This document shows positions 1 to 8,700 of a stretch of DNA of 23,064 nucleotides, piece after piece. Location of the stretch: positions 1-23,064 of the forward strand of contig CAAFNG010000088.1 of the NCBI GenBank assembly GCA_900764225.1, in the 5' to 3' direction. The position numbers were made by a program, and so were the translations under genes. Source of the stretch: Lachnospiraceae bacterium. GTDB lineage: Bacteria; Bacillota; Clostridia; Lachnospirales; Lachnospiraceae. The stretch's first letter is position 1. Every line of letters starts with the position of its first letter. The notes under the pieces are model-generated. The model had not been told where the DNA came from. It saw nothing but the letters and a program-made list of their open reading frames with translations, and ran no database searches.

Positions 1-52
1 CATACGAGCTCCCTCTACGTCTCGTGGGCTCGGAGATGTGTATAAGAGACAG
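1..52 (+). other. Illumina P7/i7 plus Nextera transposon adapter (artefact)
   Basis: Positions 19-52 match the Nextera read-2 adapter, and 34-52 are the 19-base Tn5 mosaic end that finishes in AAGAGACAG. Positions 1-10 resemble the end of the P7 primer (catacgag followed by two bases, one mismatch), leaving 11-18 as an 8-base i7 index. From memory the index resembles Nextera N712 with one mismatch. This is library sequence left at a contig end, not part of the genome. The minus-strand reading frame crossing it (281 down to 15) ends in the peptide SYTHLRAHET, a common adapter-derived tail in protein databases. Confidence 0.97.
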
Positions 53-242
53 ATATATAGCAGTTGAGAGTGGAAAAGTCAAGATTTCTGTGCAGCACAT
101 AATAAACAGTGGCATAAAATACAAAAGCTCTAAATATAATATTGTCATGTCTCTGAATATCCGTTAGACTAAAATAAGTTACAGCAATCACAGGAACATA
201 TTCAGGCGCAGAAGCCTGCAGATATGGAGGAAAATCATAAAT

Positions 243-1160
243 ATGCCGGAAACAAACACATCCGAAAAAAATCCGCTCCACGTATCGGAAGTGGATGATA
301 ATCTTAAAGAATTAAGTCCGCACGGTTCTTTTGAACTGCCGGTGGAGACTTATACAGGGAACTGTGAGATCTTTCACGCACTGTACGATCACTGGCACAG
401 TGAGATGGAGATCATGTATATCGAAAAAGGCAGCGGCTTTGCCAGACTGAACAGAGAGAGCATCCGTCTGAAAAAAGGCGATATCCTGATCGTAAACTGT
501 GGGGTTCTCCACAGTATGCGAACCGATCTCAAGAATCCTCTCTATTATAAGAGTGTCGTGTTCAGTCTGGGATTTCTGGCAGGACAGCCGGGGGATATCT
601 GCCAGGAATGCGTAGTGACGCCGCTTACGGAAAACAGGGCAGAATTCTGCCATCATATCGAAGAAGGAGATTCCGGTTATGAGAAATTGCGGAGGATTTT
701 TCTGGAAATACATAGCTGCCATACGGAGAAGAAGCCGTATTTTTATATGAAGCTGAAAATGCTGTTCTTTGATTTCTTTTATGAGATGCTGACAAAGCAT
801 TATATTATCCCGGTAAGTACAGAACAGAATAAAAGTCTTGCAGCAGTAAAGGAAGTGCTGGATCATATCAGCCTTCACTATCAGGAGAATCTTACCGTTT
901 CAGAGCTTTCCGGACTTTCCAATTACAGTGAGTATTATTTTATGAAGCTTTTCCGCCAGTATACGGGAAAAACCCTGGTGGAATACATCAATGACTTCCG
1001 TATGGAGAAGGCGAAGTACCTTTTGACACATTCCGATGCACCTGTGACGGAGATAGCCATGCAGGTGGGATTTAACAGTACAAGTTATTTTATAAAGAAG
1101 TTTCAGCAGTCCAATAAGGTTTCGCCGCATAAGTACAGGAAGAGTATGAGACAGATTTGA
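243..1160 (+). CDS. AraC-family transcriptional regulator (cupin sensor plus double HTH)
   Basis: A 305-residue regulator of usual family length. Residues about 30-110 form an AraC-type cupin sensor (HWHSEMEIMYIEKGSG around 50-65, then LKKGDILIVNCGVLHSM at 77-92). Residues 200-300 form the AraC/XylS DNA-binding domain: first helix-turn-helix at about 217-238 (LTVSELSGLSNYSEYYF), second at 266-289 (VTEIAMQVGFNSTSYFIKKF), ending in the typical SPHKYRK. The start is set by GGAGG at 226-230, with a rather long 12-base spacing. A TATAAT box at 135-140 may be the -10, but I see no good -35. Such cupin-AraC proteins usually sense sugars and act locally, so control of the downstream glycogen phosphorylase is possible. 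That is inference: glgP has its own promoter and a 217-base gap separates them. Confidence 0.93.
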   Translation: MPETNTSEKNPLHVSEVDDNLKELSPHGSFELPVETYTGNCEIFHALYDHWHSEMEIMYIEKGSGFARLNRESIRLKKGDILIVNCGVLHSMRTDLKNPLYYKSVVFSLGFLAGQPGDICQECVVTPLTENRAEFCHHIEEGDSGYEKLRRIFLEIHSCHTEKKPYFYMKLKMLFFDFFYEMLTKHYIIPVSTEQNKSLAAVKEVLDHISLHYQENLTVSELSGLSNYSEYYFMKLFRQYTGKTLVEYINDFRMEKAKYLLTHSDAPVTEIAMQVGFNSTSYFIKKFQQSNKVSPHKYRKSMRQI

Positions 1161-1275
1161 GAAAGCTCCAGCAGCAGTCGCACATGTCCCGGTTACATTT
1201 CTATGCAGAACGACAGTAAAAATGGAAAAACAGTCTGACAAATATCTTACATATCATGACAGGATTGTTATATTT

Positions 1276-1304
1276 TTGAAAGGGGATGCGTGATATCCTA
1301 ATAT
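1276..1304 (+). promoter_or_regulatory. Predicted sigma-A promoter of glgP
   Basis: TTGAAA at 1276-1281, a 17-base spacer, and TAATAT at 1299-1304. It lies about 75 bases upstream of the glgP start, in the only sizeable gap between the AraC gene and glgP. The predicted leader of about 65 bases shows no obvious riboswitch fold. Confidence 0.6.
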
Positions 1305-1377
1305 CATCAAAAACAAAGCAAACAACCTTGTAAAAACATATTTCATCCCATCAAGATCCACGAAAGGAGATCAAAAA

Positions 1378-3645
1378 ATGGAAACATTAAGCAAAGTATT
1401 TGAAGAAAAATATAACAAAAATGTAAAAGACTGTACAAACGAGGAAATCTATCACGGACTTCTCTCCTGGACAAAAGAGCAGCTGAAGGGTCGCGGCTAT
1501 CAGGATGGAAAAAAGAAAATTTATTATATTTCCGCAGAGTTCCTGATCGGTAAGCTTCTTTCCAACAACCTGATCAATCTTGGCGTTTATGATGAAGTTG
1601 CAAAATATCTTAAAGACAACGGAAAAGAGCTTTCCATGATCGAGGAGATCGAGCCGGAGCCATCTCTTGGAAACGGCGGACTGGGACGTCTGGCAGCCTG
1701 CTTCCTGGATTCTATCGCAACCTTAGGTCTTCCGGGAGAAGGAATCGGTCTTAACTATCATCTCGGACTTTTCAAACAGGAATTCAAGGATCATCTTCAG
1801 TTCGAGACACCGAACCCATGGATCGAGCCGGAGAGCTGGCTTACAGATGCAGGAATTTCCTATTATGTACCGTTTAAGGGATTTATGCTGAAATCCACAC
1901 TGTATGATATTGATGTAGCAGGATATGAGAACAAAGCGATCAAGCTTCGTCTTTTTGATATTGATATTGCAGACGAGAGCATTGTGGGCGAGGGAATCTC
2001 CTTTGATAAGAAGGATCTGCTCCACAACCTGACATTGTTCCTGTATCCGGATGACAGCGATGACGCAGGACGAAAGCTTCGTATTTATCAGCAGTATTTC
2101 ATGGTAAGCAATGCAGCACAGCTGATCCTTGATGAGGCAACAGCAAAAGGCTGCAATCTTCATGACCTTGCTGATTACGCAGTGATCCAGATCAATGATA
2201 CACATCCGAGTATGGTAATTCCGGAGCTGATCCGTCTTCTTACAGAGCGCGGAATCGAATTTGAGGAGGCTTGTGAGATCGTATCTCATGTATGTGCCTA
2301 TACCAACCATACCATCCTTGCAGAGGCACTTGAGAAATGGCCGATCTCCTATCTTGAGGAGGTTGTTCCGCATCTGATGCCGATCATCCGTAAACTGGAT
2401 GAGCGCATCAAGGCTAAATATCCGCAGGAGAATCTTGCCATCATTGATAAGAACGACCTGGTTCACATGGCACATATGGACATTCATTACGGATTTTCCA
2501 TCAATGGTGTTGCATCCCTTCACACAGATATCCTGAAGGAAACAGAGCTTCATCAGTTCTATGAGATTTATCCGGATAAATTTAATAACAAGACAAATGG
2601 AATCACCTTCCGCAGATGGCTTCTTCACTGCAACCATCCGCTGACAGAGTATATCACTTCCATGCTCGGTGACGGCTTCCGCAAAGATTCCTTTGAGCTT
2701 GACAAGATGCTTGACTTCAAAGGAAAACAGGATGTTCTTGCAAATATCCTGAAGATCAAACAGGATGCTAAGAAAAGATGTGCCGAGTTCATCAAGGCAA
2801 ACACAGGTGAGGAGATCAATACACACAGTGTTTATGATATCCAGATCAAACGTCTTCATGAGTACAAACGTCAGCAGCTGAATGCCCTGTATATCATTGA
2901 TCGTTACCTGAAGATCAAAGCAGGTGAGAAACCGGAACGTCCGGTAACCTTTATCTTTGGTGCAAAAGCAGCTCCTGCATATGTGATCGCAAAGGACATT
3001 ATCCACCTGATTCTGTGCTTACAGGAGCTTATCAACAACGATCCGGAGGTTTCTCCGTACATGAAGGTCGTTATGGTGGAAAACTATAACGTAAGTGCAG
3101 CAGAGAAGCTGATCCCGGCCTGCGATATTTCCGAGCAGATTTCCCTTGCTTCCAAAGAGGCCAGCGGAACCGGAAACATGAAGTTCATGTTGAACGGTGC
3201 GGTAACACTTGGAACTATGGATGGAGCAAATGTGGAGATCAGCCAGCTGGTAGGCGAGGATAACATCTATATCTTCGGTGAGTCCAGTGAGCAGGTAATC
3301 AAACACTATGAGAAAGCTGATTACTGTGCAAAAGATTTCTATGATAAAGATGAGCGCATCCGTCGTGCAGTAGATTTCATCGTTGGAAAAGAGCTTCTTG
3401 GTATCGGAAGTGAGGAGCATCTTAGAAGACTTCATCATGAGATCGTAAGCAAAGACTGGTTCATGACTCTTCTTGATTTTGAAGACTACGCAAAAGTAAA
3501 AGATCAGGCACTGTCCGATTATGAGGACAGAACTGCATGGGCAGAAAAAATGCTTGTAAATATTGCAAAAGCAGGATACTTCTCTTCAGACAGAACGATT
3601 GAGGAGTACAATAGAGACATCTGGCATCTGACTCCTGCAAAATAA
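1378..3645 (+). CDS. glgP: Glycogen/alpha-glucan phosphorylase
   Basis: A 755-residue GT35 enzyme that releases glucose-1-phosphate from the non-reducing ends of glycogen or maltodextrin with phosphate, using pyridoxal phosphate; cytoplasmic. Family motifs are intact: [16 protein letters not shown] at about 97-112, [14 protein letters not shown] in the middle, [13 protein letters not shown], and the cofactor site [20 protein letters not shown], where Lys602 should carry [13 protein letters not shown] follows. The length suits the shorter clostridial phosphorylases, which lack the long regulatory N-terminus of muscle enzymes. The start is clear: AAAGGAGA at 1363-1370, 7 bases before ATG. It is transcribed alone, with its own promoter upstream and a long hairpin terminator downstream. 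No other glycogen genes are in the window. Whether glycogen or maltodextrin is preferred cannot be read from the sequence. Confidence 0.97.
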   Translation: METLSKVFEEKYNKNVKDCTNEEIYHGLLSWTKEQLKGRGYQDGKKKIYYISAEFLIGKLLSNNLINLGVYDEVAKYLKDNGKELSMIEEIEPEPSLGNGGLGRLAACFLDSIATLGLPGEGIGLNYHLGLFKQEFKDHLQFETPNPWIEPESWLTDAGISYYVPFKGFMLKSTLYDIDVAGYENKAIKLRLFDIDIADESIVGEGISFDKKDLLHNLTLFLYPDDSDDAGRKLRIYQQYFMVSNAAQLILDEATAKGCNLHDLADYAVIQINDTHPSMVIPELIRLLTERGIEFEEACEIVSHVCAYTNHTILAEALEKWPISYLEEVVPHLMPIIRKLDERIKAKYPQENLAIIDKNDLVHMAHMDIHYGFSINGVASLHTDILKETELHQFYEIYPDKFNNKTNGITFRRWLLHCNHPLTEYITSMLGDGFRKDSFELDKMLDFKGKQDVLANILKIKQDAKKRCAEFIKANTGEEINTHSVYDIQIKRLHEYKRQQLNALYIIDRYLKIKAGEKPERPVTFIFGAKAAPAYVIAKDIIHLILCLQELINNDPEVSPYMKVVMVENYNVSAAEKLIPACDISEQISLASKEASGTGNMKFMLNGAVTLGTMDGANVEISQLVGEDNIYIFGESSEQVIKHYEKADYCAKDFYDKDERIRRAVDFIVGKELLGIGSEEHLRRLHHEIVSKDWFMTLLDFEDYAKVKDQALSDYEDRTAWAEKMLVNIAKAGYFSSDRTIEEYNRDIWHLTPAK

Positions 3646-3663
3646 TCGTGCAGATATAAAATA

Positions 3664-3752
3664 AAAACACACCGGTTTGTACCGAGAATCTGAATCATTT
3701 CCATAGAGCTGGAAAGATGTTCAGGTTCTGGAGACATAAACCGGTGTGTTTT
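3664..3752. terminator. Bidirectional long hairpin terminator between glgP and nudC
   Basis: A perfect 15-bp outer stem (AAAACACACCGGTTT at 3664-3678 with its complement at 3738-3752) encloses a second imperfect stem (AGAATCTGAA at 3685-3694 with TTCAGGTTCT at 3720-3729, one G-T pair) and a short inner pairing TTTCCA/TGGAAA around a 6-base loop. The outer arms begin with A and end with T runs, so it can terminate both convergent genes. glgP stops at 3645 and nudC stops at 3782. Confidence 0.85.
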
Positions 3753-3781
3753 ATATTTCATAAATAGGCGGAAGCACTGCG

Positions 3782-4621
3782 TCAGGCTTTTCCGTCCTTA
3801 AATGACATCATCATTTCTTTTGTAAGGCTGATGTTGTCTCCCTCATCCGGGATATCCTCGCGGTTAAACCAGGAGGCCATGGAGAGTTCACTGTGGTCTA
3901 CGGTGAGAGTGTCATCTCCGTCCAGGTCACAGTAGAAGCCGAACAGAAGAGTTCCGGAGAAGGACCATGGCTGGCTCTTATAGTAGCGCAGGTTTTTGAC
4001 TTTGATACCGATCTCTTCCATAACTTCACGGTGAACCGTTTCCTCGATGGTTTCTCCGATTTCTGCGAACCCGGCGATCATGGCATATCGTGTATAGCTT
4101 CTGCCCTCATATTTGGAGAGGATCAGCTTGTCGCCGTTTGTAACGCCAACGATAACTGCAGGGGAGAGAACAGGGTATTCTTCATTCTTGCAGGACGGAC
4201 AGAACATTTTGCGCTCGATCTTGTCATGTACCATTGGCTTTCCGCAGCAGCCACAGAAGCGGCGCTTGCTGTACCACTGGAAAAGCTGGTATCCGGTGAC
4301 TCCTGCAAATGCAAGATACTGAGGCTGTGCGATGCGAAGAAAACGGATCGTCTCAAACTGATACTCAGAAAGCAGACTGGTATCCAGTTCCGGAATCAGA
4401 TAAAAATGTTCTTCGTCAATGGAGAAAAGGTAGATATAATTTTCATAAAGGTTGGAAAGCCTGCCCTCAAGCTCTTCAAAACGTGGAAGAGTCATAGTCT
4501 CGCCGTCTTTTTTCAGAAGGATATTTCTCTCTTTATTATAGGCTAAAATAAAGCTTTTTTTATCCGGAGCTACAGGCTTATATTCGTTGTGATAATGATG
4601 TGGTGCAATATCCTGGATCAT
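3782..4621 (-). CDS. nudC: NAD(+) diphosphatase, Nudix family (NudC type)
   Basis: A 279-residue Nudix hydrolase expected to split NAD(H) into NMN(H) and AMP; E. coli NudC also removes NAD caps from RNA. Layout: an N-terminal NudC-like region (1-115); a zinc ribbon with Cys123, Cys126, Cys141 and Cys144; and a Nudix domain with a complete Nudix box at 184-206 (G-x5-E-x7-REVMEEIGI). The specificity motif just after the box, SQPWSF at 216-221, matches the SQPWPF signature that separates NADH pyrophosphatases from other Nudix enzymes. All catalytic glutamates are present. The start is preceded on the minus strand by AAAGGAA with 6-7 bases of spacing. It is monocistronic, convergent with glgP and divergent from the TraX gene. 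Confidence 0.95.
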   Translation of the reverse strand: MIQDIAPHHYHNEYKPVAPDKKSFILAYNKERNILLKKDGETMTLPRFEELEGRLSNLYENYIYLFSIDEEHFYLIPELDTSLLSEYQFETIRFLRIAQPQYLAFAGVTGYQLFQWYSKRRFCGCCGKPMVHDKIERKMFCPSCKNEEYPVLSPAVIVGVTNGDKLILSKYEGRSYTRYAMIAGFAEIGETIEETVHREVMEEIGIKVKNLRYYKSQPWSFSGTLLFGFYCDLDGDDTLTVDHSELSMASWFNREDIPDEGDNISLTKEMMMSFKDGKA

Positions 4622-4661
4622 GATAATTCCTTTCGTTTTTTATAGCATAATATTTTTTTAC

Positions 4662-4690
4662 AGTATAAGCTTACCTGAAAAAAAAGGCAA
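4662..4690 (-). promoter_or_regulatory. Predicted sigma-A promoter of nudC
   Basis: Read on the minus strand: TTGCCT (4690-4685), a 17-base spacer, TATACT (4667-4662). Transcription would begin near 4655 and give a leader of about 33 bases before the nudC start at 4621. Confidence 0.6.
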
Positions 4691-4768
4691 CTGTTCTTTT
4701 GGTGGAAATCTCGAGGCATTTATATGGCAGATTGTTGATGAAATCCCATAAAACAGTTGTTTGTGCCT
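4685..4768. repeat. Inverted repeat spanning both divergent -35 boxes
   Basis: CAACTGTT at 4688-4695 and AACAGTTG at 4752-4759 are exact inverted copies. The outer AGGCA (4685-4689) also pairs with TGCCT (4764-4768). On each strand the TTG that begins the predicted -35 box is the end of the AACAGTTG arm, giving a symmetrical layout for nudC and the TraX gene. It could be a shared operator or chance symmetry; no known regulator motif was recognised. Confidence 0.4.
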
Positions 4769-4785
4769 AAGTTGTGCTGTAAGAT
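4757..4785 (+). promoter_or_regulatory. Predicted promoter of the TraX-family gene
   Basis: TTGTTT at 4757-4762, a 17-base spacer and TAAGAT at 4780-4785, which is weaker than the nudC promoter. The leader to the start codon is about 60 bases. Confidence 0.4.
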
Positions 4786-4853
4786 AAGATGAGAATTCAC
4801 AGAGGGAATATAACAACCGAATTTTACATGATACAGCATATGGAGGGAAAAAT

Positions 4854-5579
4854 ATGCAGACGAAAGAAAAAAAAGGGCTTACCCGTGACATCATTAAATA
4901 CCTGGCGATATTTACCATGTTACTTAACCACATTGCCAATATATTTCTGCCGGAGAATACGATTCTCTGTGAGGTGCTGGTAGACATTGGCTACTTTACT
5001 GCGATCACCATGTGCTATTTTCTGGTGGAAGGCTTTTATTATACACATTCCAGGAAAAAATATGGGGAGAGACTTCTGATCTTTGCAGGAATATCTCAGG
5101 TCCCGTACATGATGGCGTTCGGATTCAATCAGCTGAATATGATTTTTACTTTATTTATGTGTTTCATGATCCTGGTGATCCAGGAAAATATGAAGGCAAG
5201 CCCATGGCGTATTCCCCTGCTTATTGGAATCCTTCTGGTGTCCATTTATTCGGACTGGGCGATTCTGGCACCGGTTTTTACTATCTGGTTTCAGGATGGC
5301 TGGTGCAACCGGAAAAAAACAATCCGGGCTTATGGAATCGGAGCTTTATTATTCATTCTTTTTAATTACAGTTCTTATGCACAGACAATGGATCCTGCAA
5401 AGGCATTTCTTCATGCAGTACTTTCTGCAACCGGAATCATCGTATCCGGAATTCTGATCCTGAATTTTTATAATGGGAAAAAATCGGAAAAAACATCGGG
5501 ATTTTCAAAATGGTTTTTCTATATTTTTTATCCGTTACATCTGTTCATATTGGGAGTAATACGGCTGGTCATCAGATGA
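4854..5579 (+). CDS. TraX-family polytopic membrane protein
   Basis: A 241-residue integral membrane protein with about eight or nine hydrophobic segments, starting at residues 9-28 (IIKYLAIFTMLLNHIANIFL) and ending with FYIFYPLHLFILGVIRLVI. TRDIIKY near the start, a histidine in the first segment (MLLNHI) and the late YPLHLF motif are typical of TraX. F-plasmid TraX acetylates the N-terminus of pilin; chromosomal Firmicute homologues are common and their acceptor is unknown. The start follows GGAGGG at 4842-4847 with 6 bases of spacing. No conjugation gene lies nearby, so a transfer role is unlikely here. It could modify a surface or secreted molecule, and the next gene encodes a giant secreted protein, but a terminator separates them, so a functional link is speculation. 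Confidence 0.88.
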   Translation: MQTKEKKGLTRDIIKYLAIFTMLLNHIANIFLPENTILCEVLVDIGYFTAITMCYFLVEGFYYTHSRKKYGERLLIFAGISQVPYMMAFGFNQLNMIFTLFMCFMILVIQENMKASPWRIPLLIGILLVSIYSDWAILAPVFTIWFQDGWCNRKKTIRAYGIGALLFILFNYSSYAQTMDPAKAFLHAVLSATGIIVSGILILNFYNGKKSEKTSGFSKWFFYIFYPLHLFILGVIRLVIR

Positions 5580-5598
5580 TACAGCCGTATTATTATAT
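5558..5598 (+). terminator. Terminator overlapping the TraX-family stop codon
   Basis: A 10-bp stem, AATACGGCTG (5558-5567) with CAGCCGTATT (5582-5591), around a 14-base loop that contains the stop codon TGA (5577-5579). A T/A-rich tail follows rather than a clean T run, so termination may be moderate. Confidence 0.6.
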
Positions 5599-5668
5599 AA
5601 AAATAAAAAAATATAATTGGAAATATCGCATAAGTTGGAAAAAAATATATAAAAAACAGATTTGTTTA

Positions 5669-5697
5669 TAGACAGTAAGTTCTCAAAAAAGTATAAT
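5669..5697 (+). promoter_or_regulatory. Predicted strong sigma-A promoter of the giant secreted protein
   Basis: TAGACA at 5669-5674, a 17-base spacer and a perfect TATAAT at 5692-5697. An A-rich stretch upstream (5600-5660) may act as an UP element. Transcription would start near 5704, giving a leader of about 65 bases. Confidence 0.65.
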
Positions 5698-5768
5698 TAA
5701 AGTATAGATTGTCCTGAAGGGCAGGCAGGAAGCCAGATAGTTATATTCCAGTTATGAAGGAGGAGAAT

Positions 5769-8700
5769 ATGAACAGAAAAAAGGTTGCGTGGCTGCTGAC
5801 AGCAGCTATGGTAGCTACCAGCGTTGACAGTTCTGCGCTTGTAGCCAGCGGAGCAGATTTTTCTTCAGAGCCAGTGGAGAACATGCAGGAGTTTTCAGAT
5901 GGAGCTGAAAGTCAGGATGAGGGAGAGGCAGTTTCAGCTGAAGCAGAAGCTCCACAGACAGAGCAGGAAGAAGCTCCGGAAGCGGTACAGGAACCAGAAC
6001 AGGAAGCAGATTCGGATCTTGCATTGGAGGACGAAACAGAAGAACTTTCAGAGCCCGAAGAGCAGGAAGAAAATACTTCTGATGATTCCGAAGAACTTAC
6101 AGAACCGGAACCGAACAATGAAGCAGAAGCTTTCAGCAGCGATGACAAGGATCTTGAAGTACAGTCCGAAATCATGGACAGTTCCATGGCAGAAAATGCT
6201 ATAGATCTTCCATATAAAAATTTTATAGATATTTCTGATGTGTCTTCAGAAGATGCGACAGTGTTCAGATTTTCTGTGGAAAAAAACGGAAAATACAAGA
6301 TTGTGCTGAGTAGTGTAAATACCGATCACATTATGATATATGATTCTTCTTTTAAAGAATGTGAGGTGGAAGATACAAACATTGTTAGCTGTCAGGCCGG
6401 AGAAACTTATTATGCGGTATATAATTTTTCATATGTAAGCGACAACGCAGCAGCAGGTGTTTTTCCTACAATAGAATCTTTCCAGATGGAACAGATGCCA
6501 AAGACGGATTATACTCTTTGGGGAGATGGTCCGGAAATAATAACCGGTGAGGGTGCAGTTGTAAGCTGTACATATTCTAACGGTGAAACAGAAGAACTGT
6601 CTGACGGTGATGACATAAATATGTTTCCGTTTGTGATGATCGGAAATGAAGAATATGGATACACTGACGAGCCTGGAACTTATCAGGCAAATCTTCTTAT
6701 CAAGAAGAATGTTAATGGAACTAACTATGATTTATATTGTCTTAAAAATATAGGGCAGATCAGACTGCAGACTCTGAAGTCCTGGGTGCAGAGCAGGAAA
6801 GATGATGCTATTGAACTCAGTGGCGAAGAAGAAGAAAACGATGCTGGAATGACAGACCAGTTGTTCCATTTCAGACCGGAAAAAAATGGATTATACAGTC
6901 TGTTTGCCCGTGGCGAGGAAGGAAATGAGAACATATACAGTTATCAGGTTCTCATGGATGGAGATTTCAATGTTATCGAGCAGATAGATCATGGTCAGAC
7001 TTCCAGGAGAAAACTGGAAGCAGGAAAAGATTATTATCTGGCTGTCAGGAATGAAATTCATGATCAGTTATATGCAGGAGTGAGTTCTGCAAAAGAAGTC
7101 AAGTCTATTGAAATCAAAAATCCGGAAGTCTCTCTGTGCATGGGTAAGGACAGTCTTAAAAAGGAAGACCTTCTGTCAAATGAAATGATTCAGATAAATT
7201 ATACAGATGGAACGGAAAATGTTGAAACTTGTTATGGCTCAGTAAGTGAAGGCTATGATATAGAGATTGATACTTCTTCTGTTGATTTCGATGAGGATGG
7301 AAATGCCAAAGAAGGAGAGTATACGGTTACAGTTTCTGTTGCAGACCAGAAAACAGAAGTAAAGATAAAGGTTCAGAAATTTGCTGACTTTTTCAATGAA
7401 CGGGCAGAAGAGCTTACTCTTGATCAGGAACGCAGTACAGCGATCAGTAAAAAAGGAAGCTACTATTACAAGTTTACTGCGCCGGAGGATGGTACATATA
7501 CGTTTAGATATCGCGCCATGGAAGATGGTGAGGAAACAGGAGATTATTCGTACTCTGTCTCATATTTTGACAGTGAAGGAAACAGTATTGAGGAAACAAC
7601 AGCGTTGAAAGCCGGTGATGTGGTATATGCACGGATGACATCCGAGTACGACACGGGATATGATTTCTGTATTAAAGCAATCCAGAAAAATTATATGGTG
7701 TCATCGCTTAAGGTAGAATCAGAGCCATCGGATAAGACTTATATAGAGAGACTTGAATTCAGGGACAGTGCACAGCCAAAGACAGAAGGACTGAAGATTC
7801 GCGTCGCTTATGATGATGGAGTGGAGGAAGTCCTTGGGGCCGAAGATGTCAGCAGAGACGGCAGTAAACTGTCAATCTATCTGGACGATGATTATGATGA
7901 AGATGAGAACGGAGAGAAAATTCGAAACTATCAGCTGTACATTGAGTTGGATGGTTCCAGTGTAACTGTTCCGGTAAACTATATGACGCTTGCCCAGTAT
8001 ATTCGCACGCTGGATAAAAACTACAGTAATACATTGAAACTGGATGAGGATGAAACGGTCCAGTGGAATGGGGGAAAAGGATATCTGTACAGCTTTACTC
8101 CAGATAAGGATGGAGAGTACAGTTTTACATCGGAAGGTAATGTAGATACCTATGGATATCTTGTGGATGAAAACGGAGAGATTCTTGCTGAAAATGATGA
8201 GGATGGAGACAATGGAAACTTTAAAATATCCTATGCATTGAGTGCTGGAAAGAAATATTATTATCTGGCGCGTCCGTACAACAGCAGTAATGCGACATCA
8301 ACATTGAAGCTGTACAAAAAAGAAAACATTGCCAGTGTGGATATTGAAAAGCCGAAAAAGACAAATTATATTTCCGGATTTGATAGCGGTATAAATTACG
8401 ATGGACTGAAAATCAGCATTACGTTTGATTCAGGAAAAGAAGTTACCTATACATATGGTGATGATGATTTTGGGCAGTATATCAATATATCAGATAACTT
8501 TGCTTATGATAATTCGGGGAATATACAGCCGGGAGATTATGCACTGACACTTACATATGAAGAGGAAAATATAGGAAGCATTCCGGTAAAATGTCAGTCC
8601 TTTGCAGATTATATGAGCGAACATCAGCCAGGGGAACTGAAAATTGGAGAAGATATCACAGAAACCCGAAAAGATGACGAAGATGCTTTCTACAAATTTA

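Noticed and set aside
203..218. CAGGC/GCCTG inverted repeat upstream of the AraC gene
   Set aside because: A five-base stem is too short to be distinguished from chance.
15..281. Minus-strand 88-residue open frame at the left end
   Set aside because: Its C-terminal end translates the adapter (SYTHLRAHET) and it has no ribosome site or family motif.
1161..1275. Possible terminator after the AraC gene
   Set aside because: No stem-loop with a T run was found; read-through toward glgP cannot be excluded.
1723..3006. 427-residue minus-strand open frame inside glgP
   Set aside because: It is antisense to a fully conserved glycogen phosphorylase, Cys/Leu-rich with no domain; a codon-usage shadow.
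3893..4546. 217-residue plus-strand open frame opposite nudC
   Set aside because: It lies antisense to the zinc ribbon and Nudix box of nudC and has no recognisable domain or ribosome site.
4688..4759. Possible riboswitch or structured leader upstream of the TraX-family gene
   Set aside because: Only the outer arms pair convincingly, the interior does not match any riboswitch I recognise, and the left arm lies upstream of the predicted TraX-gene start of transcription.
5012..5365. 117-residue plus-strand open frame overlapping the TraX-family gene
   Set aside because: It is out of frame within a gene whose membrane segments and YPLHLF motif are intact.
5912..6298. Ser-rich minus-strand open frame opposite the acidic linker
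   Set aside because: The complement of Glu/Asp codons reads as Ser-rich sequence; it is a compositional artefact.
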